21,282 nucleotides of DNA from Betaproteobacteria bacterium (GTDB taxonomy: Bacteria; Pseudomonadota; Gammaproteobacteria; Burkholderiales; Methylophilaceae): contig RFPQ01000001.1 of the NCBI GenBank assembly GCA_009926035.1, positions 1 to 21,282 on the forward strand. The letters run 5' to 3'. The position numbers and the translations under genes are program-made. Shown here one piece after another: positions 7,377 to 16,051 of this stretch. Position 1 is the first letter of the stretch. Every line of letters starts with the position of its first letter. The notes below the pieces were generated by a model, which searched no databases, had not been told where the DNA came from, and saw only the letters and a program-made list of their open reading frames with translations.

Positions 7377-7917
7377 TAAGTTTACTAATCGTTTTAAAGT
7401 GATCGCCTTCAGCTACACGTAACCACTCAAAAATAACTGATTCTGTATTTGTAATCACAACACCTTCGGATCTTAATCGCGCAATCGCGTTTTCATGGTG
7501 AAGACCCGACCTTGAGAGTGTGGCATCTTCCACCACAAACACTTCCTTGTCAGATTCCTTCAAAGCTAATGCAGTTTGTAAAATACAAATATGTGTTTCT
7601 AATCCACATAAAATAACTTGTGGTCTTGATTTAACTAAATGACTTTTAAATTGAGGTTCATCAAGACATGAGAATGCTTTTTTTTCAATTGGTGGATTGG
7701 ATAGTAATGATTTTAATTTTTTAACTGTTGAGCCTAATCCTTTAGGATATTGCTCAGTATGAAGGTAAGGCACTTCTAAAATGTTCGCGGCTTGAATAAG
7801 GGTAGTTGTTGCATCAATGACTTTTTTGATTTCACTTTTGGGCATGACATCGACAAGTTTATCTTGGATATCAATAATGACGAGCTGACTTAAAAGTAGG
7901 TCATTGATCATGATCAC
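7366..7917 (-). CDS. Isochorismatase-fold cysteine hydrolase
   Basis: This is a 183-residue single-domain hydrolase of the isochorismatase-like family. The catalytic triad is visible as Asp16 (VIIDIQDK), Lys79 (IEKKAFSC) and Cys111 (GLETHICILQTA). Its size and motifs put it with the small YcaC-like/amidohydrolase branch whose substrates are usually unknown. Nothing nearby points to isochorismate or nicotinamide metabolism. The first possible start is a GTG at 7917 that shares its G with the TAG stop of pcm; an ATG two codons later (7911) is equally possible, and neither has a clear ribosome-binding site. The gene is probably translationally coupled to pcm. Its 3' end overlaps waaA by 11 bases. 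Confidence 0.88.
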   Translation of the reverse strand: MIMINDLLLSQLVIIDIQDKLVDVMPKSEIKKVIDATTTLIQAANILEVPYLHTEQYPKGLGSTVKKLKSLLSNPPIEKKAFSCLDEPQFKSHLVKSRPQVILCGLETHICILQTALALKESDKEVFVVEDATLSRSGLHHENAIARLRSEGVVITNTESVIFEWLRVAEGDHFKTISKLIKS

Positions 7918-8570
7918 TAAAACACAAAAGTGTTTTCACGTTTCACATGTAAAGGTGGCACTACTGTTTCAAATAAAATTTCTTCTTCAAAATCCTTGTT
8001 GTCTATTTTTGTAATTAACGTAGCATGCATCGAAGGAGCTTCGCCTAAAATAGCTAACAATCTTCCATTGACGTTTAATTGATTGCGAATACTTTCAGGC
8101 AATTGAGGCAAAGAGCCTGCAAAAAGAATTGCGTCATAAGGTTGATTTTTTTTCCAGCCTAATGAGCCGTCACCTGTCACAAATGTAATATTGTTAATTT
8201 TTAATTTTTGACAGTTTTGTTTAGCGAGTTTTGTGAAATAAGGATCAATATCGACTGATACCACATTTTTAACTAAACTTGCCGCAAGTGCTGTGAGGTA
8301 ACCACTCCCCGAACCTACGACTAAGACGTGATCTTGTTTTTGAAGTGATAAAGATTGAATGAGTCTTGCTTCTAATTTAGGTGCCAGCATGCGTACATCG
8401 TCGTGCAAAGGAATTTCAGTATCTGCAAAAGCGACACCCTGGTAGGCACTCGGTACAAATTTTTCTCGCGGCACTTGATGAAGGAGATTAAGCACTTCGG
8501 GGTCCAAGACTTCCCAGGTGCGAATTTGCTGCTCAATCATATTGAAACGATGTTGTTCGATGGTATTCAT
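7917..8570 (-). CDS. pcm: Protein-L-isoaspartate O-methyltransferase
   Basis: This is a 217-residue S-adenosylmethionine-dependent methyltransferase that marks isoaspartyl residues in aged proteins for repair. The SAM-binding motif VLVVGSGSGYLTALAA, the acidic VSVDIDP strand end and the YDAILFAGSLPQLPE segment are visible. The N-terminus FNMIEQQIRTWEVLDPEVL is the form common in short proteobacterial Pcm proteins. The frame stays open 24 codons further upstream to 8642, but the ATG at 8570 gives the family-like start MNTIEQHRFNMIEQQ, so I chose it. No ribosome-binding site is evident, and a TATAAT lies only 12 bases upstream, suggesting a very short leader. It is divergent from the thiC riboswitch and heads a two-gene unit with the isochorismatase-fold gene. 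Confidence 0.9.
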   Translation of the reverse strand: MNTIEQHRFNMIEQQIRTWEVLDPEVLNLLHQVPREKFVPSAYQGVAFADTEIPLHDDVRMLAPKLEARLIQSLSLQKQDHVLVVGSGSGYLTALAASLVKNVVSVDIDPYFTKLAKQNCQKLKINNITFVTGDGSLGWKKNQPYDAILFAGSLPQLPESIRNQLNVNGRLLAILGEAPSMHATLITKIDNKDFEEEILFETVVPPLHVKRENTFVF

Positions 8571-8582
8571 AGTTTTATTCAC

Positions 8583-8588
8583 ATTATA
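8583..8588 (-). promoter_or_regulatory. Candidate -10 box for pcm
   Basis: The minus strand reads TATAAT exactly, 12 bases before the pcm ATG. No good -35 hexamer sits 16-18 bases above it. If used, transcription would begin within about 8 bases of the start codon, which fits the missing ribosome-binding site. Confidence 0.3.
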
Positions 8589-8665
8589 ACCAAAGAAAAG
8601 TTCATCGTTTTGATCTAGATAAAATATAAATCTAACTTGCATTTCATGGGGGTTTCGCGTAATTT

Positions 8666-8750
8666 TATGGAGTGCTAGGGGTCCATCTTGATGATGGTGA
8701 GAAAAACCCTTTGAACCTGATGCGGGTAGTGCCGCCGTAGGGAATGCGTC
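8666..8750 (+). promoter_or_regulatory. TPP (THI-element) riboswitch aptamer of thiC
   Basis: The conserved TPP-aptamer blocks are in order: GGGGT (8678-8682), TGAGA (8698-8702), ACCC (8706-8709), GAACCTGAT (8713-8721) and GTAGGGAA (8737-8744). P2 pairs GGGT with ACCC. P3 pairs CCATC (8683-8687) with GATGG (8693-8697). P5 pairs GCGG (8722-8725) with CCGC (8732-8735). P1 is probably GUGC (8672-8675) with GCGU (8746-8749), including two wobble pairs. This senses thiamine pyrophosphate and lies immediately before thiC, a standard TPP-regulated gene. The P1 edges are approximate. Confidence 0.95.
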
Positions 8751-8760
8751 CTCTAAAAAG

Positions 8761-8792
8761 ACTCCTTACGGTATGAGAAAAATTTAAGGAGT
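8761..8792 (+). promoter_or_regulatory. Hairpin sequestering the thiC ribosome-binding site (expression platform)
   Basis: ACTCCTTA (8761-8768) is the exact complement of TAAGGAGT (8785-8792), which contains the thiC Shine-Dalgarno AAGGAG five bases before the ATG at 8798. The 16-base loop and the lack of a U-run show this is a translation-blocking stem rather than a terminator. It presumably forms when TPP is bound. Confidence 0.75.
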
Positions 8793-8794
8793 AA

Positions 8795-10693
<1,899 letters not shown>

Positions 10694-11494
10694 ATGGATC
10701 TCTCACTTTATTTTTCGAGTTTCATTTTAGGCCTTATCGAGGGAGCCACCGAATTTTTACCAGTGAGCTCTACGGGCCATTTAATTATTGCAGCTGAGCT
10801 TTTAAAATTTAACCAAACATCTGCGAATGTTTTTGAGATCTTTATTCAGTTAGGGTCGATTTTGGCCATTGTCGTCGAATATCGCAAAACACTTTTCAAG
10901 GTAGCAAGCAATGCACTTCATGATAAAACCTCACAAAACTTTGTCTTGCGTCTCTTCATTGCATTTTTACCAGCAGCGATCTTAGGCCTTTTATTTCACA
11001 AAGCAATTAAAGCTTATTTATTTTCACCACTTTATGTATCACTCGCACTCATATTAGGTGGTGTTGTCATGATAACGATTGAAAAACGTCCCTTGAGAAT
11101 TAATACAAAGGCTACAAACGATATCAGCATGATGCAAGCTTTTAAAATTGGTTGTGCACAATGCTTATCTTTAATTCCTGGAGTTTCTAGAGCAGCGGCA
11201 ACCATTATGGGTGGTATGCTCACAGGGCTTAATCGCAAAACAGCCACTGAATTTTCTTTTTATTTAGCCATTCCTGTTATTGCAGCAGCATCACTCTTTG
11301 ATTTACTCAAAAACTTTCAAGATTTAACCATGCAAGATTTACCTATTTTTGCGATTGGTTTTGTCACTGCATTTCTAAGTGCTTATGTTGTGATCAAAAT
11401 TTTTATTCGTTTTGTAGCAACGCATACTTTTATTTCTTTTGCCTGGTATCGCATCATTTTTGGCATCCTCGTTTTTATTTATTTTAGTGGATGA
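10694..11494 (+). CDS. uppP: Undecaprenyl-diphosphatase UppP (BacA)
   Basis: This 266-residue polytopic inner-membrane enzyme dephosphorylates undecaprenyl pyrophosphate, recycling the lipid carrier for peptidoglycan and surface polysaccharides, and confers bacitracin tolerance. The first catalytic motif is EGATEFLPVSSTGH with Glu16, Glu20 and His29. The second, normally PGxSRSGAT, reads PGVSRAAAT here with Ser165 and Arg166 kept, and SG replaced by AA. About seven to eight hydrophobic segments are visible. The ATG follows the thiC TAA with no spacer and has no ribosome-binding site at the usual distance, implying that ribosomes pass on from thiC. The stop overlaps the next gene by four bases (ATGA). 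Confidence 0.95.
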   Translation: MDLSLYFSSFILGLIEGATEFLPVSSTGHLIIAAELLKFNQTSANVFEIFIQLGSILAIVVEYRKTLFKVASNALHDKTSQNFVLRLFIAFLPAAILGLLFHKAIKAYLFSPLYVSLALILGGVVMITIEKRPLRINTKATNDISMMQAFKIGCAQCLSLIPGVSRAAATIMGGMLTGLNRKTATEFSFYLAIPVIAAASLFDLLKNFQDLTMQDLPIFAIGFVTAFLSAYVVIKIFIRFVATHTFISFAWYRIIFGILVFIYFSG

Positions 11495-12144
11495 TCATGT
11501 CTAACCATCGAGCACTGATTGAGAAACTTCATGGCATAGCTAAAAAAGCCGAACGTCAATCTGTCAATATTGAAGAGGGTTTGTCAGCACTCAATCATTT
11601 TGGATTTTCATTCATCAGTTTTTTATTAGCGCTCCCTTTTATGCAGCCTTTCCCAGTGGGCCCTATCAGTGTATTGGGAGGAGTTACTTTCGCCGCATTT
11701 GGTTGGCAAATTTTAAGGGGGTATACCGCCCCGCATTTGCCTCAGAAAATAAACGAGATTGTTTTAAGCGCTGATAATTGGCGACGCATTACAAATGCTG
11801 CCATTAAAATTATTCAATGGACTGAAAAGTTTACAAGACCTCGTTTGGCTTTATTAATTCGTGGTTCACTAGGCATCCAGATTGAAGCCTTCATTCTTAT
11901 TCTCTCAGGTGTCCTCATGGCTGTTCCCTTTGGCATACTCCCATTAAATAATTTCTTCCCGGGACTTGCCATTGTATTTTGTGCATTGGGTCAGCTCCAT
12001 AAAGATGGATTATTTATTTTGATCGCATTCTTCTGGATTCTTTTTACCATGCTTTATTTTGCTGCGTTTTTTATAGGTCTCTATCTTTTAGGGTTAGAAG
12101 GCATCCATAATTTTAGCCACTGGCTCCATCAACTCGTTTCATGA
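11491..12144 (+). CDS. ExoD-family membrane protein
   Basis: This 217-residue membrane protein of the exopolysaccharide-synthesis ExoD family is named after a rhizobial gene affecting exopolysaccharide and alkali tolerance; the molecular function is unknown. After a charged N-terminal helix (1-30), a hydrophobic segment (about 33-48) leads into the typical ALPFMQPFPVGPISVLGG motif. An amphipathic middle follows, including the TRPRLA segment, then a second helical group ending in FGILPLNNFFPGLAIVF, a repeat-like echo of the first motif, and a long C-terminal hydrophobic region. The first ATG overlaps the uppP stop; a second ATG two codons on (11497) is an alternative. The last four bases overlap mutY. 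The neighbourhood (uppP) fits an envelope role. Confidence 0.85.
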   Translation: MIMSNHRALIEKLHGIAKKAERQSVNIEEGLSALNHFGFSFISFLLALPFMQPFPVGPISVLGGVTFAAFGWQILRGYTAPHLPQKINEIVLSADNWRRITNAAIKIIQWTEKFTRPRLALLIRGSLGIQIEAFILILSGVLMAVPFGILPLNNFFPGLAIVFCALGQLHKDGLFILIAFFWILFTMLYFAAFFIGLYLLGLEGIHNFSHWLHQLVS

Positions 12145-13163
12145 AGTCATTTGCAGACCTTCTAATTACTTGGCATGCCAAGTCAGGTCGGCATCATTTA
12201 CCTTGGCAACAATCTAAAGATCCCTACTCGGTTTGGGTCTCTGAAATCATGTTGCAACAAACACAAGTCGCAACCGTCATTGATTATTACCATCGCTTCA
12301 TGAAAAAATTTCCGACGATCAAAGCATTAGCTCATGCTGATGAAGAAGAGGTCATGCAGTTATGGAGTGGCTTAGGTTATTACCGACGTGCACGTTTTTT
12401 GCATGAAGGCGCACAAATGATTATCGATGAGATGGACGGTCGTTTTCCATCTGAGTTTGACATGATGATAAAGATACCTGGGATTGGACGTTCAACTGCA
12501 GGGGCTATTGCTGCATTCTCATTTAATCAAAAGAAAGCGATTCTTGATGGCAATGTAAAGCGCGTCTTAAGTCGTTATTTCTTAATTACGGAGTGGACTG
12601 GCTTACCTAAAATAGAAAAAAAACTATGGGATTATGCGATATCACTTCTTCCAAATAAAAACATTGATACTTATACACAAGCGCTTATGGATTTAGGGGC
12701 GACCATATGCAATAAAAAACCACAATGTGAGCTATGTCCTTTAAAAAAAACCTGCCTCGCATTTGAAAAGAATAAAGTCCATCTTGTGCCAGTCCCTCGT
12801 CCTAAAAAAAAGATACCTACAGAATGTACTCATATGGTGATAATCAAACATCACGATGAGATTTTACTTGTTAAACGTCCTGAAGGTGGCATATGGGGAG
12901 GACTTTGGTCACTACCTCAATTTGAAGATACATCGACCACTCCTAAAGCATGGGTTAAAAAAACTTTTGGATTAGAAACAAGTTTGTTAGAAAAAAATTT
13001 AAAAGCCTCAACTACTTTTACACATTTCAAACTCGATATTACCTATAGCGTTCTTGAAGCAAAATTGCAGCGCTCAAAAACGCCTCACACTTGGCTATCA
13101 TTAAATAATATTGAAGGAGCGGCGATCCCTGCCATCATTAAAAAAATGCTTTCAAAAGTCTAG
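12141..13163 (+). CDS. mutY: A/G-specific adenine DNA glycosylase MutY
   Basis: This 340-residue base-excision repair enzyme removes adenine mispaired with 8-oxoguanine. Visible elements are catalytic Glu35 (VSEIMLQQTQV), the helix-hairpin-helix IPGIGRSTAGAIAAF, catalytic Asp136 (ILDGNVKR), the iron-sulfur loop with Cys190, Cys196, Cys199 and Cys205, and a C-terminal NUDIX-like 8-oxoG recognition domain (about 228-335, with ILLVKRPEGGIWGGLWSLPQF). The first two cluster cysteines are five residues apart instead of the usual six (C-X5-C-X2-C-X5-C), checked directly in the codons. The ATG overlaps the exoD-family stop (ATGA) and has no separate ribosome-binding site. The 3' end overlaps the convergent acetyltransferase gene by 12 bases. 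Confidence 0.96.
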   Translation: MKSFADLLITWHAKSGRHHLPWQQSKDPYSVWVSEIMLQQTQVATVIDYYHRFMKKFPTIKALAHADEEEVMQLWSGLGYYRRARFLHEGAQMIIDEMDGRFPSEFDMMIKIPGIGRSTAGAIAAFSFNQKKAILDGNVKRVLSRYFLITEWTGLPKIEKKLWDYAISLLPNKNIDTYTQALMDLGATICNKKPQCELCPLKKTCLAFEKNKVHLVPVPRPKKKIPTECTHMVIIKHHDEILLVKRPEGGIWGGLWSLPQFEDTSTTPKAWVKKTFGLETSLLEKNLKASTTFTHFKLDITYSVLEAKLQRSKTPHTWLSLNNIEGAAIPAIIKKMLSKV

Positions 13164-13586
13164 TTTCATATCTCGATGCGGAATCTCCGCATCCAAATAA
13201 ATATCGCTCGTGACTTCAAATCCAAATTTTTTATAAAAATTAATCGCGTGACATTGTGCACTGATATAAATTGCTGAGAGTTGATTAAGTCTTGCTGTCA
13301 TTATGGCCTTTTCTATTAAAGCTCTCCCAATCCCTTCTCGACGATATTCCTTTAATACAGCCATTCGTCCTAATTGCATGTGATTTTCAATCACAAAAGC
13401 TCTTGCACATCCGATCGGCTTTTCATCTTTAAATACTAAGAAATGAATTGCCTCTTCATCCAAACCATCCCACTCTAATTGAGGCGTCACTTTTTGTTCC
13501 TCAATAAAAACTTTTTCACGAATCAAGGTGAGTATTTTATGGCAATCTATCCATTTTACGATTTCTAAACTCAGATTATTTTCCAT
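13152..13586 (-). CDS. GNAT-family N-acetyltransferase
   Basis: This is a 144-residue single-domain acetyltransferase. The acetyl-CoA-binding motif A is clear: LGRMAVLKEYRREGIGRALIEKA, with the R-x-x-G-x-G core at residues 82-87. It is followed by motif B with the common NFYKKFGFE ending. The N-terminal REKVFIEEQKVTPQLEWDGLDEEA stretch is the signature of the ElaA/YjcF-like subgroup, whose substrates are mostly unknown. The start has only a poor ribosome-binding site, and the gene is divergent from the DoxX-family gene by 72 bases. Its 3' end runs 12 bases into mutY on the other strand. Confidence 0.9.
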   Translation of the reverse strand: MENNLSLEIVKWIDCHKILTLIREKVFIEEQKVTPQLEWDGLDEEAIHFLVFKDEKPIGCARAFVIENHMQLGRMAVLKEYRREGIGRALIEKAIMTARLNQLSAIYISAQCHAINFYKKFGFEVTSDIYLDAEIPHRDMKLDF

Positions 13587-13658
13587 AGGTGAAATACTTG
13601 CATCTTAATACTGTTAGAGGCATGATGTGTTTTCTTTATATTTATTTTTAAGGATTAT

Positions 13659-14087
13659 ATGAATAAATTTTTACCCGCTATTGCACGTATATTTATTGCA
13701 CAAATTTTTCTTGTATCTATTCTTATATCACTTAATGGCATTTTGAATACTCCGGATGGTTACATTGCTTACCAAAATGGATTGATGAGCCACGGTCTTC
13801 CAGGTATTTTTGCACCGATTTCTGTTATTGTGCAACTCTTAGGTGGTCTAGCACTATTTGTAGGATTTAAAACAAGATTGACTGCGCTTATATTAACTAT
13901 TTATACGCTAATTAATTCGCTATCTTATTTTTACACAGCTTCAATACTACCTTCTCCTGTATATCTAATCCCGCTTCAACAAGCCTTACAATATTTAGCA
14001 ATTACAGGTGGTCTTCTTGTTTTAATGCAAAATCCTGTGACGACATTCGGACTTGATAGTGCAAGCAAAACAAAAAAAGGTAAATAA
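13659..14087 (+). CDS. DoxX-family membrane protein
   Basis: This is a 142-residue inner-membrane protein with four hydrophobic segments (about 6-27, 48-68, 72-92 and 104-123). The N-terminal ARIFIAQIFLVS and the GGLALFVGFKTRLTALIL stretch are typical of the DoxX/SURF4-like family, whose founding member is a subunit of an archaeal thiosulfate:quinone oxidoreductase. Most bacterial members have no proven role; redox or oxidative-stress functions have been proposed. The C-terminus is short and lysine-rich. TTAAGGATTAT before the ATG supplies the ribosome-binding site. A strong terminator follows 15 bases after the stop, so it is probably monocistronic. Confidence 0.88.
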   Translation: MNKFLPAIARIFIAQIFLVSILISLNGILNTPDGYIAYQNGLMSHGLPGIFAPISVIVQLLGGLALFVGFKTRLTALILTIYTLINSLSYFYTASILPSPVYLIPLQQALQYLAITGGLLVLMQNPVTTFGLDSASKTKKGK

Positions 14088-14102
14088 GACTTTTAAGTAT
14101 TT

Positions 14103-14129
14103 AAAAAAGCAGCCTTTGGCTGCTTTTTT
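14103..14129 (+). terminator. Rho-independent terminator of the DoxX gene
   Basis: A 12-bp perfect stem (14103-14114 with 14118-14129), with GC-rich core GCAGCC/GGCTGC and a TTT loop, ends in six T residues. It is a textbook intrinsic terminator. The flanking A-run makes it symmetric, but only the plus strand has a gene ending here. Confidence 0.93.
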
Positions 14130-14252
14130 ATTTAGTTTAAGAAAAATAGAAGTATTGATCATATTTATCATTAAAATGAATTTTAGAGATACCCAATATT
14201 TTATAGTGCGCTAAAATAGAAAAAAGGCATTATTAAATTTAAGGAATTCACT

Positions 14253-14852
14253 ATGGCAACTTCATCGACCAAATATACAAAGACCGCGATAATTCTTCAT
14301 TGGCTTATTGGTTTCGGTATTATTTTTATGTTTTTATTAGGCTGGTATATGTGTGATTTACCAAAAGAAGCCCCTAAATCTATGAGTTTTGATTTATTTG
14401 ATTTAGGAATTTACACATGGCAGCTATCTGAAGAAACCTCACCGCGCTCCTTTTACTTTAATTTACACAAATCAGTTGGTATTACTTTATTAGGCCTCAT
14501 AGCATTTAGAATTTTCTGGAGACTTACTCATCCTGCACCTGCGCTCCTTAAAACAATGAAGGCTTGGGAGAAAAAATTAGCAAATGCAACACATCATGCT
14601 TTATATCTCATAATGGTTTTATTGCCTGCATCAGGTGTGGCTATGGCACTCTATAGTAAATATGGCATTAAATGGTTTGGTATTCCATTAGCTGAAGGCT
14701 TAGGAGATGAGGCTATGAGAGATATCTTTAAAAATGCGCATGGAATTATTGGCATTATTCTTCTTACGTTATTAGTGCTTCATATCCTTGCTGTCCTCAA
14801 ACATACATTTGTGAACAAAGATGGCACGCTAAAACGTATGATGTTTAAATAG
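14253..14852 (+). CDS. Cytochrome b561 (CybB-type) family protein
   Basis: This is a 199-residue di-heme inner-membrane cytochrome of the prokaryotic b561 family. The four-helix core carries candidate heme ligands His16 (ILHWLIG), His72 (NLHKSVG), His163 (NAHGIIG) and His177 (VLHILA), with extra histidines at 114, 115 and 184. In the known member, E. coli CybB, it oxidises quinol and can act as a superoxide:quinone oxidoreductase. A longer-than-usual periplasmic stretch lies between helix 1 and helix 2 (about residues 33-66). The AAGGA before the ATG is a good ribosome-binding site. It stands between the DoxX terminator and the TauE/SafE gene on the same strand. The physiological partner is not evident. 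Confidence 0.9.
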   Translation: MATSSTKYTKTAIILHWLIGFGIIFMFLLGWYMCDLPKEAPKSMSFDLFDLGIYTWQLSEETSPRSFYFNLHKSVGITLLGLIAFRIFWRLTHPAPALLKTMKAWEKKLANATHHALYLIMVLLPASGVAMALYSKYGIKWFGIPLAEGLGDEAMRDIFKNAHGIIGIILLTLLVLHILAVLKHTFVNKDGTLKRMMFK

Positions 14853-14950
14853 GCTCTTATATTTTTTTATATATAAGCAAATAATTAAATAGTATTTCTA
14901 ATCAATTAATCACATCTATATCCTTTCGATAAATTTTTGAAAGGATTATC

Positions 14951-15916
14951 ATGCGTATTAACCGTAAGTCAGAATATACAAACAGCAAACTTAATAAAGA
15001 TCATTTTAAATTTGGTCTTCCCCCTGCAGATGAAGACTCTAATACTTTAAAAGTAGATCGTAAAATATTTTTAAAAGTATTTCTTTTAATTGGCCTATGC
15101 ATCGTCTTTTGGCTATTAAATCTATCCCCAGAAGCTAAAAAAAGCCTAGCTTCATATACTTCTGATGTGATTACTTCAGATCTATTTTATGAAGCAATAC
15201 TTGTCGGGCTTCTTGCACAATTAGTTGATGGATCTCTAGGAATGGCTTATGGCATTACATCAACATCATTTTTAATTGGTATAGGAGCAACTCCTGCTGC
15301 AGCTTCTGGTGCAGTTCATGTTGCTGAGATATTTACTACAGCATTTTCAGGAATTTCACACATTAAATTTGGAAATGTGCATAAAGATTTATTTAAAAAA
15401 TTAGTGATTCCTGGAGTTATTGGAGGAATTCTTGGAGCATATATCCTTACATCGATAGATGGTAAATTAATCAAGCCATATGTCACTGTCTATTTATTGC
15501 TAATGGGATTATTTATTTTACGAAAAGCATTTGTATTGATTAAACATAATAATAAAAAAATAAAACACGTGAGAAAATTGGCTCTCACAGGTGGCTTTTT
15601 GGATGCGATAGGTGGCGGGGGATGGGGGCCTATAGTTACATCTTCTCTTATTGGCCAAGGAAATAGTCCAAGACATACAATTGGCTCAGTAAATACAGCA
15701 GAGTTTTTTGTATCTTTCGCTACAGGCATAACATTTATTCTTCTTGGAAGCGCTGGGCATTGGATTTTAGTAGCCGGCCTTATAATTGGTGGCTTGTTTA
15801 GTGCGCCCTTCGCTGCTTATCTTACAAGCAAATTATCGACAAAAAAACTATTAATAGCTGTTGGTTTTTTAATTACGGCAATTAGTATTTATAATTTATA
15901 TAAAGTTTTTTTATGA
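14951..15916 (+). CDS. TauE/SafE (TSUP) family membrane exporter
   Basis: This is a 321-residue polytopic membrane protein. A charged cytoplasmic N-terminal extension of about 36 residues precedes the first membrane span (38-58). The family repeats follow: LLAQLVDGSLGMAYGITSTSFLIGIGATPAAASGAVHVAEI, with its counterpart GGFLDAIGGGGWGPIVTSSLI followed by SVNTAEFFVS. Roughly eight spans in total are expected. Family members export or import small sulfur-containing anions such as sulfite, sulfoacetate or taurine breakdown products; the substrate here cannot be read from sequence. GAAAGGATT supplies the ribosome-binding site. Its separation from the cytochrome gene by 98 AT-rich bases allows either co-transcription or its own promoter. 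Confidence 0.88.
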   Translation: MRINRKSEYTNSKLNKDHFKFGLPPADEDSNTLKVDRKIFLKVFLLIGLCIVFWLLNLSPEAKKSLASYTSDVITSDLFYEAILVGLLAQLVDGSLGMAYGITSTSFLIGIGATPAAASGAVHVAEIFTTAFSGISHIKFGNVHKDLFKKLVIPGVIGGILGAYILTSIDGKLIKPYVTVYLLLMGLFILRKAFVLIKHNNKKIKHVRKLALTGGFLDAIGGGGWGPIVTSSLIGQGNSPRHTIGSVNTAEFFVSFATGITFILLGSAGHWILVAGLIIGGLFSAPFAAYLTSKLSTKKLLIAVGFLITAISIYNLYKVFL

Positions 15917-15925
15917 TTGTTTATA

Positions 15926-15944
15926 AAGCTTGATTACTAAGCTT
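15926..15944 (+). terminator. Possible weak terminator after the TauE/SafE gene
   Basis: AAGCTT (15926-15931) and AAGCTT (15939-15944), a self-complementary word, pair around a 7-base loop ten bases after the stop codon, followed by GATTTTT. The stem is short, so this is uncertain. The rest of the space up to 16051 is AT-rich with one more 6-bp hairpin (16014-16019 with 16026-16031) and nothing else I can support. Confidence 0.35.
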
Positions 15945-16051
15945 GATTTTTAAAAACAATAAATAACTTTTTTTAAATGAAGCTTTTATTTTTTTAAGAA
16001 TACAATTTCGGAATCAGTTATTTTGAACTGATCTATTAAATAGATTAATTC

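Noticed and set aside
8403..8642. Plus-strand 71-codon frame and the 24-codon upstream extension of pcm
   Set aside because: The plus frame is antisense to pcm. The extension adds residues unlike Pcm family N-termini, whereas the ATG at 8570 gives a family-like start.
14153..14180. Imperfect palindrome TGATCATATTTATCA, considered as a Fur- or LysR-type operator before the cytochrome gene
   Set aside because: There are only short arms with two mismatches, in an AT-rich stretch with no convincing promoter next to it.
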